From Microbacterium terricola (GTDB lineage Bacteria; Actinomycetota; Actinomycetes; Actinomycetales; Microbacteriaceae): a stretch of DNA of 64,000 nt. Shown here piece by piece: positions 1 to 9,232 of the stretch (the first letter of the stretch is position 1; every line of letters starts with the position of its first letter). The notes below the pieces were generated by a model. The model was not told the DNA's origin and did not search any database. It saw nothing but the letters and a program-made list of their open reading frames with translations. Where the stretch lies: contig NZ_AP027141.1 in assembly GCF_027943945.1 (NCBI RefSeq), forward strand, positions 2,604,001 through 2,668,000, written 5' to 3'. Both the position numbers and the translations under genes were made by a program.

Positions 1-1257
1 CCATACAGCGGTCGCGCCGGGCTCGGGGAACCCGGTGTCGAGATACTTCATGACGTTCGGCACGACGACGGGCACCGTGCCGGCAGGGGTGGCCCGGCGT
101 TCGAGCTCGGCGTCGACGAGCCAGTCGGCGAGGAACGCCTCCACGTCGCCGAGGTAGGCGGCGGTGTCGACGAAGACCGCGAGGTCGCCGGTCCAGCCGA
201 GCCGCTCGTCGCGCTGCGGGCAGTCGGTCGGCACGCTCAGGAAGTTGCCGCGCATCCCCCACACCACGTTGCCGTGCAGCTGCGTGAGCAGCGGATCGGA
301 GCAGGCGAAGGTGCCGGTGGGGCGGATGTCGGTGCCGACGACGACGGCGGTGAACGCGGCCGGGTCGATCTCACCCGGCCACCCGCTGACCTCCACGTAC
401 CGGAATCCGTGGAACGTGAGGGTGGGTTCGAACACATCCGCGGCTCCGCTCAGGATGAACCGGTCCGTCGCCTCCGCGCGCCGGAGCGGCCGCACGCCGA
501 GTTCGCCGTGCTCGAGCACCTCGGCGTGCCGGAGCACCACCTCGGTGCCGCGCGGCCCGGTAGCGGCGACGCGCACGAAGCCGACGAGGTTCTGGCCGAA
601 GTCGAGGAGCGTCGCACCGGAGGGCGACGTCAGCACTCCGGCCACGGGGAGCTCGCGCAGTCGCCGCACCGGGGGTGAGGACCGGGGCACGAGCTCGCTC
701 GCGTCGGCGTCGGCGTCGACGAGACGCACGGCCTCCCACTCGCTGTCGTCGAACCCCGGCCGCAGCCAGGCCTCGTCGCGGAGCCGCGCATCGATCGTCT
801 GGCCGTTGTAGAGGTCGTCGGCGCGCACCTCACCGGTCGACGCCCGCCACGATCCATCGGTGACGACGGTCTGCACATGCCCGTCTTCGAACCGGATGCT
901 GAGCTCCGCGTACCCGGCCCGCTCGTCCCCGTAGACGGCGCGCTGTCCAGTGAAGCCGAGCCAGCCCCGGTACCACCCGTTGCCGAGGCGGAGGGCGATC
1001 ACCGTGCGCGGCCCGATCGCGGCGGTCACGTCGTGTTCGGCGACGCGGAGTCGCCACTCGTAGCTCGTCCACCCCGGCTCGAGGAGGTCGTCCGACGTCG
1101 GGATGCCGTTGACCCACGATTCCGCCAGCCCGCGTGCGCTGGTGCGGAGCGTCGCCTGCGCGACGGGCCCATGGCCCTCGCTCAGCGCGAACTCGAGGCG
1201 CAGCAGCGGAGCAGCCTCCGTGGGACTGCCGGGGGTGATCATCATCGCGCGGGGCAT
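1..1257 (-). CDS. alpha-L-rhamnosidase, GH78 family (C-terminal part outside window)
   Basis: The protein hydrolyses terminal alpha-L-rhamnosyl residues from glycosides. About 419 codons are in the window; the 3' end lies left of position 1. The N-terminal half shows the carbohydrate-binding jelly-roll of bacterial rhamnosidases (NGWYRGWLGFTG, DLYNGQTIDAR, LDFGQNLVGF). It leads into the conserved start of the (alpha/alpha)6 catalytic barrel, GNFLSVPTDCPQRDERLGWTGD (written here only as a motif region; acidic residues D and E are the family catalytic ones). The start is the ATG at 1257, 18 nt after the esterase stop; an in-frame ATG lies four codons later. It is the last visible gene of a three-gene minus-strand operon with the esterase and the cupin, which suggests rhamnosylated aromatic glycosides as substrate. 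No signal peptide is seen, so it is probably cytoplasmic. The family call is firm. Confidence 0.9.
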   Translation of the reverse strand, partial: MPRAMMITPGSPTEAAPLLRLEFALSEGHGPVAQATLRTSARGLAESWVNGIPTSDDLLEPGWTSYEWRLRVAEHDVTAAIGPRTVIALRLGNGWYRGWLGFTGQRAVYGDERAGYAELSIRFEDGHVQTVVTDGSWRASTGEVRADDLYNGQTIDARLRDEAWLRPGFDDSEWEAVRLVDADADASELVPRSSPPVRRLRELPVAGVLTSPSGATLLDFGQNLVGFVRVAATGPRGTEVVLRHAEVLEHGELGVRPLRRAEATDRFILSGAADVFEPTLTFHGFRYVEVSGWPGEIDPAAFTAVVVGTDIRPTGTFACSDPLLTQLHGNVVWGMRGNFLSVPTDCPQRDERLGWTGDLAVFVDTAAYLGDVEAFLADWLVDAELERRATPAGTVPVVVPNVMKYLDTGFPEPGATAVW

Positions 1258-1275
1258 CGGGGTCCTGTCAGAGGG

Positions 1276-2052
1276 TCAGCGCGCCGTCACACGGCGGGCG
1301 AAGTCGATGGCCCGGTCGAACACGGCGTCCGTGTCGTCCAGACCGGCCCAGAAGTGCCGGCCCCCGGGCACAGGGTGGAACTCCACCTCGTCTGCTCCCG
1401 CAGCACGCAGGGCCTCGGCGAGCGCCTCGCTCTGCGCGAACGGAACGTGCTCGTCCGCGGTGCCGTGCGAGATGTGGACGGGAGGCAGGTGGGCACCGAC
1501 CTGGTGCAGCGGGCTCGCGGCACGCGCGATCTCGGGCCGCTCGGCCGCCGGACCGCCGATCCACCGCGCTTCACGGGTCTCGCTCGGTGCGTCGCCCATG
1601 TCGTGCTCGGCCATTGCGAAGAGGTCGGTCGGTCCGAACCAGTCAACGACTCCGCTGACGCGTCGGCCCCGGAGGGCCGTGAGCGCGGCGAGCGTCGCGC
1701 CGGCCGAGACTCCCCACAGCACGAGCCGCGACGCATCGAGGCCGTACGCGGAGCCGTGCGCCTGCAGCCAGTCGATCGCCGCACCGACGTCGTCGAGCTG
1801 GGCGGGGAACAGCGCCTCCCCGCTCAGCCGGTATTCGCAGGATGCGATGGCGAAGCCTGCGGCGACGATGCGATCGAACGAGTGCGCGTCATCGATGCCC
1901 GGTGTGAACACCCGCCGGCTGCCGCGCAGCCACCCGCCGCCATGCAGGAACACCACGACGGGCGCGTCCGCGACATCCGGCGTCCGCAGGTCGAGGGACA
2001 GCGGACGGAACCCGATCGGGCAGGCGAAGTCGATCTCGAGGACCGAGGACAC
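1276..2052 (-). CDS. alpha/beta-hydrolase fold esterase (HSL-like)
   Basis: A 258-residue carboxylester hydrolase. It has the oxyanion-hole motif HGGGW near residue 39, the nucleophile elbow WGVSAGA with the catalytic serine, an acid in TADEHVP and a C-terminal histidine in GGRHFW. This is the order expected for the hormone-sensitive-lipase/BD-FAE group. It lies 7 nt downstream of the quercetinase-like cupin and 18 nt upstream of a rhamnosidase, all co-directional. Quercetinases release a phenolic depside that needs an esterase for further breakdown, so this enzyme is a good candidate depside hydrolase. A carbohydrate acetyl-esterase acting beside the rhamnosidase is the main alternative. The fold is certain; the substrate is inferred from context. 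Confidence 0.85.
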   Translation of the reverse strand: MSSVLEIDFACPIGFRPLSLDLRTPDVADAPVVVFLHGGGWLRGSRRVFTPGIDDAHSFDRIVAAGFAIASCEYRLSGEALFPAQLDDVGAAIDWLQAHGSAYGLDASRLVLWGVSAGATLAALTALRGRRVSGVVDWFGPTDLFAMAEHDMGDAPSETREARWIGGPAAERPEIARAASPLHQVGAHLPPVHISHGTADEHVPFAQSEALAEALRAAGADEVEFHPVPGGRHFWAGLDDTDAVFDRAIDFARRVTAR

Positions 2053-2059
2053 GGCCGGC

Positions 2060-2605
2060 TCAGTCGCGGAAGGAGAACTCGGGCATGAAGACCGTCGCGT
2101 ACTTCTCGCCGGCAGCGCGCATCACCGAGAAGTCCGGCACGAACACGCCCTGCGGCTCGGTGAGGTCGGTCTTGCGGCCGATCGCGTGGAAGAACCGCTC
2201 GAACCCGGCGGTGCCCGCGCCGAAGACGGTCGTCGTGTTCTCGATCTTGAACGCGTGCACGATGCCCGCGGGCACGAACGCGAAGTCGCCCGTCGTGAGG
2301 GTCGTGCGCGAGTGGTAGTCGGACTGGTCGTCCATCCACACGGTGATCTCGCCGTCGACGACATAGAAGAACTCGTGCGTCTTCAGGTGGACGTGCGCCG
2401 GGATGCGGTCGCCCAGCCGCGCCTTCATCGTCCACGCGCCGTACTGGTCGTCGGTCTCGTCACCCGAGGCGAGGATCTCGAACAGCTGGTCGAACACGAG
2501 CGACTTCTCGCCCTGGCCCTCCCCGAGCACATAGGGCCGAGGAGCGGCCGGAAGGACGCCGGCGAAGGGGATCTTGTCGGGATCGTCCGCGGGAAAGAGA
2601 GTCAT
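2060..2605 (-). CDS. single-domain cupin, quercetin 2,3-dioxygenase-like
   Basis: This is a 181-residue cupin with the arrangement I recall for Streptomyces QueD, a small one-domain flavonol 2,4-dioxygenase. The shared stretches include RPYVLGEGQG, GDFAFVP and FERFFHAIG. The four metal ligands are visible as His71, His73 and Glu78 (HVHLKTHE) and His117 (GIVHAF). The family uses Ni, Co or Fe to cleave the heterocyclic ring of quercetin, releasing CO and a depside. A strong Shine-Dalgarno (AAGGAGGT at 2610-2617) precedes the ATG. It is first in an operon with an esterase and a GH78 rhamnosidase and diverges from a LysR gene. Pirin-like or other cupin activities remain possible, but ligand spacing and neighbours favour a flavonol dioxygenase. 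Confidence 0.75.
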   Translation of the reverse strand: MTLFPADDPDKIPFAGVLPAAPRPYVLGEGQGEKSLVFDQLFEILASGDETDDQYGAWTMKARLGDRIPAHVHLKTHEFFYVVDGEITVWMDDQSDYHSRTTLTTGDFAFVPAGIVHAFKIENTTTVFGAGTAGFERFFHAIGRKTDLTEPQGVFVPDFSVMRAAGEKYATVFMPEFSFRD

Positions 2606-2712
2606 GCTTACCTCCTTGTAAAGCAGTGGTCGCCGTTAGGCGGTGTCTCAAGTCTCATCGCGGGGACGACCGGAAGGAAGTTCGACATTCCTACCCGACG
2701 TTAGCCTGCGAC

Positions 2713-2718
2713 TAAGAT
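2713..2718 (+). promoter_or_regulatory. -10 box TAAGAT for leaderless LysR gene
   Basis: TAAGAT lies 6 nt before the ATG of the LysR gene, so transcription would start at or next to the start codon. No Shine-Dalgarno is seen before this gene. The same layout recurs at several genes in the window. Confidence 0.5.
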
Positions 2719-2724
2719 CCGAGC

Positions 2725-3636
2725 ATGGATGTGCCTATCCACGTGATCCGCTATTTCTGTGTGCTCGCCGAAGAGCTGCACTTCGGCCGCGCCGCCGAGC
2801 GCCTGAGCATCACCCCGCCGTCGCTGAGCCAGCAGATCAGCCGGCTCGAGCAGCAGCTCGACGTCAGGCTGTTCGAGCGGAGCCCCCGCAAGGTGGAACT
2901 GACGGCGTACGGTCGCGACCTGCTTCCGCTCGCCCGCCGCGTCCAGGACGACCACGATCAGATCCTCGACTGGGCCCGTTCCGTCAGCCGCGACAAACGG
3001 ACGCCGCTGCTGCGCGTGGGCGTCGTCGCTGCGGGCGCGGGGTCGCTCACGACCGCGGCGATCGCCGCGACGATGCAGGCGATCCCGCACGCGCGCATCG
3101 AGATGCGCCGGCTGGGCTTCTTCGACGTCGCCGCCGAACTCGAGAGCGGCCGCGTCGACGTGGTGTTCGCGCCGGCGCCGATGCCCCTGCCCCCGCGGAT
3201 CCGGATCGAGCCGCTGTGGCTCGAGCCGCGCGTGCTCGTCGTACCGGCGAACCATCCCCTCGCCGAACGGGAGTCCGTCACCATCGGCGAGACCAACGAA
3301 GAGGTGTTCGTCGCGGTCGCCGGCGGAGTGCCCGAGGTCGTCGACTGGTGGATCGTCGACCCCCGTCCGGACGGCACGCGCCCGAGGCGCGGACCCACCG
3401 CCGACAGCGTGGACGGCCTCTTCGAGCTGGTCGCGGCCGGCGCCGGCGTGAACATCGCCGGTCAGTCGGCTTCGCGACAGTACCGACGCGACGAGCTCGC
3501 GTTCGTGCCGGTGTCCGACATCGAGCCGGCCACCATCGTGCTCTGCAGTCTCACCGACACTCCCAACCCGATGGTGAAGACCTTCCGCGCGACCGCCCAG
3601 GCGCTGTCACCGCTCGTCGAGGGCACGTTCCACTAG
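2725..3636 (+). CDS. LysR-family transcriptional regulator
   Basis: A 303-residue regulator. A winged helix-turn-helix occupies about residues 1-60 (FGRAAERLSITPPSLSQQIS, then LFERSPRKVELTAYG) and a periplasmic-binding-like co-inducer domain follows. It diverges from the cupin-esterase-rhamnosidase operon with a 119-nt shared intergenic region, the usual layout for a LysR protein controlling its neighbour, so an aromatic or flavonoid effector is plausible. It converges on the ABC transporter ATPase gene with only 14 nt between the stops. The family is certain; target and effector are inferred. Confidence 0.93.
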   Translation: MDVPIHVIRYFCVLAEELHFGRAAERLSITPPSLSQQISRLEQQLDVRLFERSPRKVELTAYGRDLLPLARRVQDDHDQILDWARSVSRDKRTPLLRVGVVAAGAGSLTTAAIAATMQAIPHARIEMRRLGFFDVAAELESGRVDVVFAPAPMPLPPRIRIEPLWLEPRVLVVPANHPLAERESVTIGETNEEVFVAVAGGVPEVVDWWIVDPRPDGTRPRRGPTADSVDGLFELVAAGAGVNIAGQSASRQYRRDELAFVPVSDIEPATIVLCSLTDTPNPMVKTFRATAQALSPLVEGTFH

Positions 3637-3650
3637 AGACGGGATGCGGT

Positions 3651-4520
3651 CTACGCGGCCGGGGCGGCGGCGGACGCCTTGAGCGCGCGCCATGCCTCCC
3701 GGCGTCGCGCCTGCTCATCGGGATCCGGCACAGGGGATGCGGCCATGAGCACGCGCGTGTAGTGGTGCTGAGGATTGCGCATGACCTCACCCGTGCGCCC
3801 CTGCTCCACGATCCGGCCCCGGTTGAGCACCACGACGCGCTGGGCGAGGAACTCGACGACGGCCATGTCGTGCGCGATGAAGAGGTAGCCGAGATCCGTG
3901 CCCGCACGCAGGTCGGCGAGCAGATTCAGCACCTGCGCCTGCGTGGACAGATCGAGGGCGCTCACCGCCTCGTCGCACACGACGAGGCGCGGGTCGGTGA
4001 CGAGTGCGCGGGCGATCGAGATGCGCTGACGCTGACCGCCGGAGAACTGGCGCGGGAACCTGGTCTCGGACCCCGGAGCCAGGCCGACGGCATCCAGCAC
4101 CTCCCTCGCGCGCTGCTCGCGCTCGGTGCGGGGCACGCCCGCCACGCGCAGCGGCTCGGTCAGGGCGTCGCCGATCGGGCGGCGCGGGTTGAGTGAGGAG
4201 AACGGGTCCTGGAAGACGGCGCGGAGGTCACCCTGAAGCGAGCGGCGCTCTGCAGCGCGCGCCTTCGTGATGTCGCGGCCCTCGAACAGGATCTGCCCGC
4301 TCGTGACCGTCTGCAGCCCGAGGATCGCCCTCCCGATCGTCGTCTTGCCCGACCCGGATTCTCCGACGAGTCCGAGAGTCTCGCCGCGCGCGATCGTGAA
4401 CGACACGTCGTCGACCGCGGCCGGGCCCTTCTTGCCGTAGCGGACGACGAGGTTGCGCACTTCGAGGAGGGGCGCGTCGATGCCGACCGCCCGCTCCGAT
4501 GCCGGCTGCAGCGTGCTCAC
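3651..4520 (-). CDS. oligopeptide-type ABC transporter ATPase (OppF/DppF-like)
   Basis: A 289-residue ATPase subunit of a peptide/opine/glycoside ABC importer. It shows Walker A GESGSGKTT, the signature FSGGQRQR, and Walker B LVVCDEAVSALD, where Ala replaces the usual Pro of CDEPVSALD. The C-terminal oligopeptide-transport extension follows the nucleotide-binding domain. The chosen start is GTG at 4520, which overlaps the upstream gene's stop by 4 nt (GTGA) and is preceded by GGAGGAGG; a longer upstream frame lacks support. It is the last gene of a minus-strand operon of lipoprotein, permease, permease-ATPase fusion and this ATPase, and would energise that importer at the inner membrane face. 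Confidence 0.9.
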   Translation of the reverse strand: MSTLQPASERAVGIDAPLLEVRNLVVRYGKKGPAAVDDVSFTIARGETLGLVGESGSGKTTIGRAILGLQTVTSGQILFEGRDITKARAAERRSLQGDLRAVFQDPFSSLNPRRPIGDALTEPLRVAGVPRTEREQRAREVLDAVGLAPGSETRFPRQFSGGQRQRISIARALVTDPRLVVCDEAVSALDLSTQAQVLNLLADLRAGTDLGYLFIAHDMAVVEFLAQRVVVLNRGRIVEQGRTGEVMRNPQHHYTRVLMAASPVPDPDEQARRREAWRALKASAAAPAA

Positions 4521-6502
4521 AGGTCTCCTCCTCCGATGGCGACGGGCTGCCGCCACTCGTCCTGCCTGCCTCGGACCTCGTCCCGCCGGATGCACCGGAC
4601 GCCGCCGTCGCCGACGGCGCGGGGCAGGAGCGGAACAGCGGTCATGCACTCGTCACGGGCGAACCTGCACCGCTGGGCGAACCGGCATCCCGCCGTCCAC
4701 GAGCCGGGCAGCGGGACCTGGCCGGCGATCGACGCCAGCCTCGTGGTGCCTTCGAAGTCGAGGATCGTGTGCGGGTCGGCGGCCAGGAGGGCCATCGTGT
4801 ACGGATGCTCGGGGCGCACGAGCACATCGCGCACCGTCCCGGTCTCCACGATCTGGCCCGCGTACATCACCGACACGTCGTCGCAGAGGTCGGCCACGAC
4901 GCCCAGATCGTGCGTGACGAGGATGACCGACATCCCGCGCGATGCGACGAGTCCCCGCAGGAGGGCGAGGATCTCGGCCTGGATGGTCACATCCAGCGCG
5001 GTGGTGGGCTCGTCGGCGACCAGAAGCCGCGGTGATCCGGCGAGCGCCAGCGCGATGGCGACGCGCTGCGCCATCCCGCCGGAGATCTGATGCGGGTGGC
5101 TGCGCAGCACCCGCGGCACGTCGACGATGCCCACGTCCTCCAGCAGGCCGGCCGCGATGCGCTTCGCCTCGGCCGCGCCGACCCGGCGCAGGCGCCGGAT
5201 CGCGGCGGACAGCTGCCATCCGACCGCGAACATCGGGTCGAGCGCCCGGCTGGGCTCCTGGGAGATGAACGCGATCTCGTGCCCGCGGACCTTCGCGAGG
5301 GTCTTCTCGTCGGCCTGGGCGAGGTCGACCCCTCCCCATTGGATGCGCCCGGATCGCACCGAGAGCCCCGGCGAGAGGAGACCGAGGATCGCGTACGAGG
5401 TCACGCTCTTGCCGCACCCCGACTCTCCGACCAGCCCCATGACCCGGCCGGGTCCGACGCGCAGCGACACCCCCGTGACGAGCGCAGGGCCGCCGTCGAC
5501 GCCGAGGACGAGATCGTCGATGATGAGCTCGCCGTCCGCCGCCGCCAGGGCGACCGGCGCCGAGACCTGGACCGACTGTGCGGGCTCCTGCGCCGGCTTC
5601 TTCGCCGTCTTCTTCGCGCGCTGCCGGAGGGCCACGAGCGGCGGGGGCGTCGCCGCGCCGCCCGAGAGGACGTCGGCGAGGGCGTTCGCGGCGATGATCG
5701 TGAGCGCCAGGACCGCGCCGGTGGGCACCATCATCCAGGGCTGCTGGAAGATGAAGCGCGCGGCCGCCTGGATCATTCCGCCCCACGTCGGCTCCGGCGG
5801 CTGCGGACCGAGGCCGATGAACGCCAGACCGGCCTGCATCATGATGCCGACGCCGAAGAACAGCACGAACTGGACGATCACGGTGGTCGACATGTTCGGC
5901 AGGACGTGCCGGAAGCTGGCGGCGGTGGGGCGCACGCCGTCGATGGCGGCGGCCTCGACGAAGAGCTGCTTCTGCAGCGCCTTCGCCTGGCCGAAGAAGA
6001 TCCGGTACAGCGCGCCGAAGAGCAGCACGCCGAGGAGCGTCATCACGAGCGGCATGTTCGTGCCCACCGCGGCGATGAACGCGAGGATGATCACCGTTCC
6101 GGGCAGCGACAGGACGATCTCGCTGACGCGGTTCATGGCGCCCTCCGCGCGGGCGCTGCGCACCGCCCACAGCGTGACGGGCACCGTGATCAGGACGGCC
6201 ACGATCGGCGGGATGCACGCGAGCGCGAGCGTCGACGCGCCCGCGGTCACGATGCGGGAGAGCAGGTCGCGGCCGAGCTCGTCGGTGCCGAGGAGGTGCG
6301 CGGCGGACGGCCCCTGGAGGACGGCGGTGAGGTCCTGCTCCAGTGGTCCGTACCGCAGCCAGAGGGGCGCGGTGAGGGACGCCACGACGAGTCCGACGAG
6401 CCAGATGAGGGCGAGGACGGCGGTGGGCGAGCGGAAGAGGCGGTTGGCGCGGATCCGGTCGGCGCGGCGGATCGTGAGGATCGCGGTGGTCGAGACGGTC
6501 AT
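4517..6502 (-). CDS. ABC importer permease-ATPase fusion (DppC-DppD type)
   Basis: One 661-residue polypeptide combines two transporter subunits. Residues about 1-290 are a DppC-like permease with hydrophobic segments (PTAVLALIWLVGLVVASL at the start) and the coupling-loop EAA-type motif near VEAAAIDGVRPTAASF. A Lys/Pro/Ala-rich linker follows. From about residue 330 comes an ATPase with Walker A GESGCGKS, signature ISGGMAQR and Walker B LLVADEPTTALD, plus a Cys-containing C-terminal tail typical of DppD. Start ATG at 6502 and stop both use 4-nt overlaps with neighbours (ATGA, GTGA), showing translational coupling. Such fusions are known in actinobacteria and are not a frameshift artefact here, since the linker is clean. 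Confidence 0.9.
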   Translation of the reverse strand: MTVSTTAILTIRRADRIRANRLFRSPTAVLALIWLVGLVVASLTAPLWLRYGPLEQDLTAVLQGPSAAHLLGTDELGRDLLSRIVTAGASTLALACIPPIVAVLITVPVTLWAVRSARAEGAMNRVSEIVLSLPGTVIILAFIAAVGTNMPLVMTLLGVLLFGALYRIFFGQAKALQKQLFVEAAAIDGVRPTAASFRHVLPNMSTTVIVQFVLFFGVGIMMQAGLAFIGLGPQPPEPTWGGMIQAAARFIFQQPWMMVPTGAVLALTIIAANALADVLSGGAATPPPLVALRQRAKKTAKKPAQEPAQSVQVSAPVALAAADGELIIDDLVLGVDGGPALVTGVSLRVGPGRVMGLVGESGCGKSVTSYAILGLLSPGLSVRSGRIQWGGVDLAQADEKTLAKVRGHEIAFISQEPSRALDPMFAVGWQLSAAIRRLRRVGAAEAKRIAAGLLEDVGIVDVPRVLRSHPHQISGGMAQRVAIALALAGSPRLLVADEPTTALDVTIQAEILALLRGLVASRGMSVILVTHDLGVVADLCDDVSVMYAGQIVETGTVRDVLVRPEHPYTMALLAADPHTILDFEGTTRLASIAGQVPLPGSWTAGCRFAQRCRFARDECMTAVPLLPRAVGDGGVRCIRRDEVRGRQDEWRQPVAIGGGDL

Positions 6503-7440
6503 GAGGTGCGCAGTTTCGGGTCGAGGGTGCGGTTGAGGGTCTCGAGCGCCACATTCACGATCACGACGACGAGGGTGGCGACCAGGACGAGCGCCTGGAC
6601 GAACGGCAGGTCGGCCGAGCCGACCGCCGACTGCATGGCCTGGCCGATGCCGGGGAGCGCGAAGAGGAGCTCGATCATGACCGAGCCGCCGAACAGGACG
6701 ATGAACTGCACGGCGACCGTGGCGAGGATCGGGAGGCTCGCGCCGCGCAGGGCATGCACGTAGATGATGCGCCAGCTCGGCGTTCCGACGGCCCGCAGCG
6801 TCCGCATGTGCTCCTGCGCGAGCGCCTCGGCCATCGACGCGCGCGTCTGCCGCGCGATGAAGCCCGCGGAGGTGATGGCGATGGTGAGGACGGGCAGCAC
6901 CAGCGACTTGAACCACTTCTCGGGCGAGACGTCGAAGGGCACGAACCCGGTGGCCGGCAGCAGCCTGAGCTGCACGGCGAAGACGTAGACGAGCACGATA
7001 CCCAGCCAGAACGCCGGCAGCGAGAGCATGATGCCGGTGAGGACCGTGATGAAGCGGTCGACGGCGCCGCCGCGCACCGCGGCGATGACGCCCAGCACCA
7101 CGCCGAGCAGCGCGCTCAGCAGGGTGCCGCCCGCCGCGAGGGCGGCGGTGACCGGCAGCCGCTTGGCGATGTCGGGGCCGATCTCGCGCCCGTCGATCAG
7201 AGAGACGCCGAGGTCGCCCTGCAGGACATGGCCGACCCACGTCGCGTACTGCACGATCCATGGATCGAACCAGCCGACGGACTCGTTGTAGGCGGCGACC
7301 TCCGCCGGCGTCGCCGACTGGCCGAGCGCCACACCGCCCGGCGTGGAGCCGGAGAGGTGGACGAGCACGAACGCGATGCCCGACGCGACCAGCAGCGTCA
7401 GGATCGCCCATGCGATCCGCTTCAGCACGAAGATGAGCAT
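6499..7440 (-). CDS. ABC importer permease (DppB-like)
   Basis: This is the first permease of the importer, 313 residues with about six hydrophobic helices. It has the DppB pattern: an N-terminal helix (RIAWAILTLLVASGIAFVLV), an extracytoplasmic loop with GDLGVSLIDG, and the cytoplasmic coupling loop near RQTRASMAEALAQEHMRTLRA. GTG 7446, ATG 7443 and ATG 7440 are adjacent in frame; ATG 7440 is preferred because GGGAG then sits 5 nt upstream. It lies 57 nt downstream of the substrate-binding lipoprotein gene and overlaps the fusion gene by 4 nt. The transported solute is not known from sequence; neighbouring glycosidases suggest a glycoside or oligosaccharide. Confidence 0.88.
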   Translation of the reverse strand: MLIFVLKRIAWAILTLLVASGIAFVLVHLSGSTPGGVALGQSATPAEVAAYNESVGWFDPWIVQYATWVGHVLQGDLGVSLIDGREIGPDIAKRLPVTAALAAGGTLLSALLGVVLGVIAAVRGGAVDRFITVLTGIMLSLPAFWLGIVLVYVFAVQLRLLPATGFVPFDVSPEKWFKSLVLPVLTIAITSAGFIARQTRASMAEALAQEHMRTLRAVGTPSWRIIYVHALRGASLPILATVAVQFIVLFGGSVMIELLFALPGIGQAMQSAVGSADLPFVQALVLVATLVVVIVNVALETLNRTLDPKLRTS

Positions 7441-7497
7441 CATCACTCCCAGCGGTGCCGGTGCCGACGACGGGACGCCGTCGGCACCGGCATCAGG

Positions 7498-9060
7498 TCA
7501 AGACGCGGGCTGGAGGGACGCGAGGATCGGGAAGACCTCGGCGCCCGGGAACGTGGGCTCGGCGACCTTCGCCGTGTTGTACGCCCAGGGTGCGAGCTGC
7601 TCGTACAGCGGGATGAGCCACCCGGAGTCGACGATCGCACGGTTGAGATCCTTGAGCGCCGTCTCCTGCGCCGCAGCGTCCTCACCGGCGGCGCCGAGGG
7701 CGCCGGCGGCAGCCTGGATCTGGTCGTTCTGAGCCTCGTGGAAGTTCGCGAAGCCGAAGAGCACGCCGTACACGTTGCCGAGCGGGTTGGTCCACGTCAG
7801 CGGGATCGGTCCGCCCAGCGGCTCGGTCTGCACCACCGCGAATGCTTCCTCCGTCGACGCCGCGTTCTTGAGGTTCACGGTCACGCCGATGGCCTCCCAG
7901 TACGGCTGGATCGCCTCGAGGTCGCGCTGGCTCGCGGGTGTGATGGTGAAGTCGAAGCTGAACCCGTCGGGGTAGCCGGCGTCGGCCAGCAGCGCCTTGG
8001 CGGCGTCCGGGTCGTAGGCGTACTCGTCGTCGAGCTCGGGGACGTATCCCGGGTTGTCCGCCGGAAGGGCGTTGGCGGTCGGGACCTCGCCCGGGTGAAC
8101 GGCGCCGACGTAGGCGTCACGGTCGATCGCCATGGAGAGGGCCTGGAAGACGCGCGGATCACCCCACTGCGGGGCAGTCGCGCCCGCCTTGTCGAACGCG
8201 ATGAGGTTCTGGATCGTGCCGCCGTTGACCACCAGGCCGACATCCGCCGACTCGACCTGAGCCTTCGTGTCGGAGGTGACGTAGGCCAGGTCGACCTCAC
8301 CCGAGATGGCGGCGTTGACGCGCGCCTGCGGGTCGAGGATGGGACGGAACTCGTAGGAGTCGAACGGGTAGTCCGCCGCTGCGGCGTTGTCCTCGTCCTT
8401 GACGAGGAGGTAGGAGTTGCCCTTCACCGTCGCGTCGTCGACCTTGAGCGGGCCCGACCCGTCCGGCGTCGCGTCCAGGCTCGATCGGTCGGCGGCGCCG
8501 GTCGGCCCGACGATCGCACCCGCGGGCAGCACGAGGTTCGCCTCGAATCCGGGCTTCCCTGCCGAGAAGCTGAGGGTGACGGTGTCGTCATCGACGACGG
8601 TCACCTCGGAGATCTCGTTCTGGCCGCCCTTCGCGAAGCCGCTGTAGGCGGAGAGATCCGGGTTCCCCCGGGCGTCGAGGTTCTGCTTGACGAGGTCGGC
8701 GGTGAGCGTCGAGCCGTCGTCGAAGGTCGCGGTGGTGTCGAGGTCCAGCGTGAGCTCGGTCTGGTCGGCGTTGTACTCGAAGGACGTGACGAGCTGCGGG
8801 ACGACCTTGCCCTCCTCATCGAGGACGAACAGGGAGTCGTAGATGCCCTCGAAGAACATCCGCTGGCCGTTCCCGTACCGGGCGGGGTCGTACCCGAGGG
8901 CGGCCTGGTCGGAGTCGAGGGCGATGATGAGCTTCGACGTGTCGACGGCTCCCCCGCTCTCTCCGCCTCCCCCTGAACCGGTGCAGGCGCTGAGCGCCAA
9001 GGCTGAGGCTGCGACCGTCGCAAGGACGGCGGCGCCGCGTGCTGTCGTGATTCGAGACAT
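7498..9060 (-). CDS. family 5 extracellular solute-binding lipoprotein
   Basis: A 520-residue substrate-binding component of the importer downstream. A signal peptide ends in the lipobox LSAC (lipidated Cys26), followed by a Gly/Ser-rich tether, so it is anchored on the outer face of the membrane. The body matches the SBP_bac_5 class (peptides, nickel, and also oligosaccharides in actinobacteria), for example YDPARYGNGQRMFFEGIYD. The start is ATG 9060 with AGGAGATC about 4 nt upstream; a longer in-frame extension has no signal peptide at its start and was rejected. It is transcribed divergently from the GH1 gene across a region with a large palindrome, so the two are probably co-regulated. 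Confidence 0.9.
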   Translation of the reverse strand: MSRITTARGAAVLATVAASALALSACTGSGGGGESGGAVDTSKLIIALDSDQAALGYDPARYGNGQRMFFEGIYDSLFVLDEEGKVVPQLVTSFEYNADQTELTLDLDTTATFDDGSTLTADLVKQNLDARGNPDLSAYSGFAKGGQNEISEVTVVDDDTVTLSFSAGKPGFEANLVLPAGAIVGPTGAADRSSLDATPDGSGPLKVDDATVKGNSYLLVKDEDNAAAADYPFDSYEFRPILDPQARVNAAISGEVDLAYVTSDTKAQVESADVGLVVNGGTIQNLIAFDKAGATAPQWGDPRVFQALSMAIDRDAYVGAVHPGEVPTANALPADNPGYVPELDDEYAYDPDAAKALLADAGYPDGFSFDFTITPASQRDLEAIQPYWEAIGVTVNLKNAASTEEAFAVVQTEPLGGPIPLTWTNPLGNVYGVLFGFANFHEAQNDQIQAAAGALGAAGEDAAAQETALKDLNRAIVDSGWLIPLYEQLAPWAYNTAKVAEPTFPGAEVFPILASLQPAS

Positions 9061-9232
9061 CCTGATCTCCTGTGATCGATGTGCTGCTGCGGACTTCGGT
9101 GTCGAGCGGACCGCACACTCGGGAAGCGATCCTTCGGTCCAGAGTGACCCCGGTCGACCGATTTGGCCATTCGGATCCGCTGGGCGATGCGTTAGCGAGT
9201 GCCTAACATGCGCTCGCACTGACTTGTTCTCA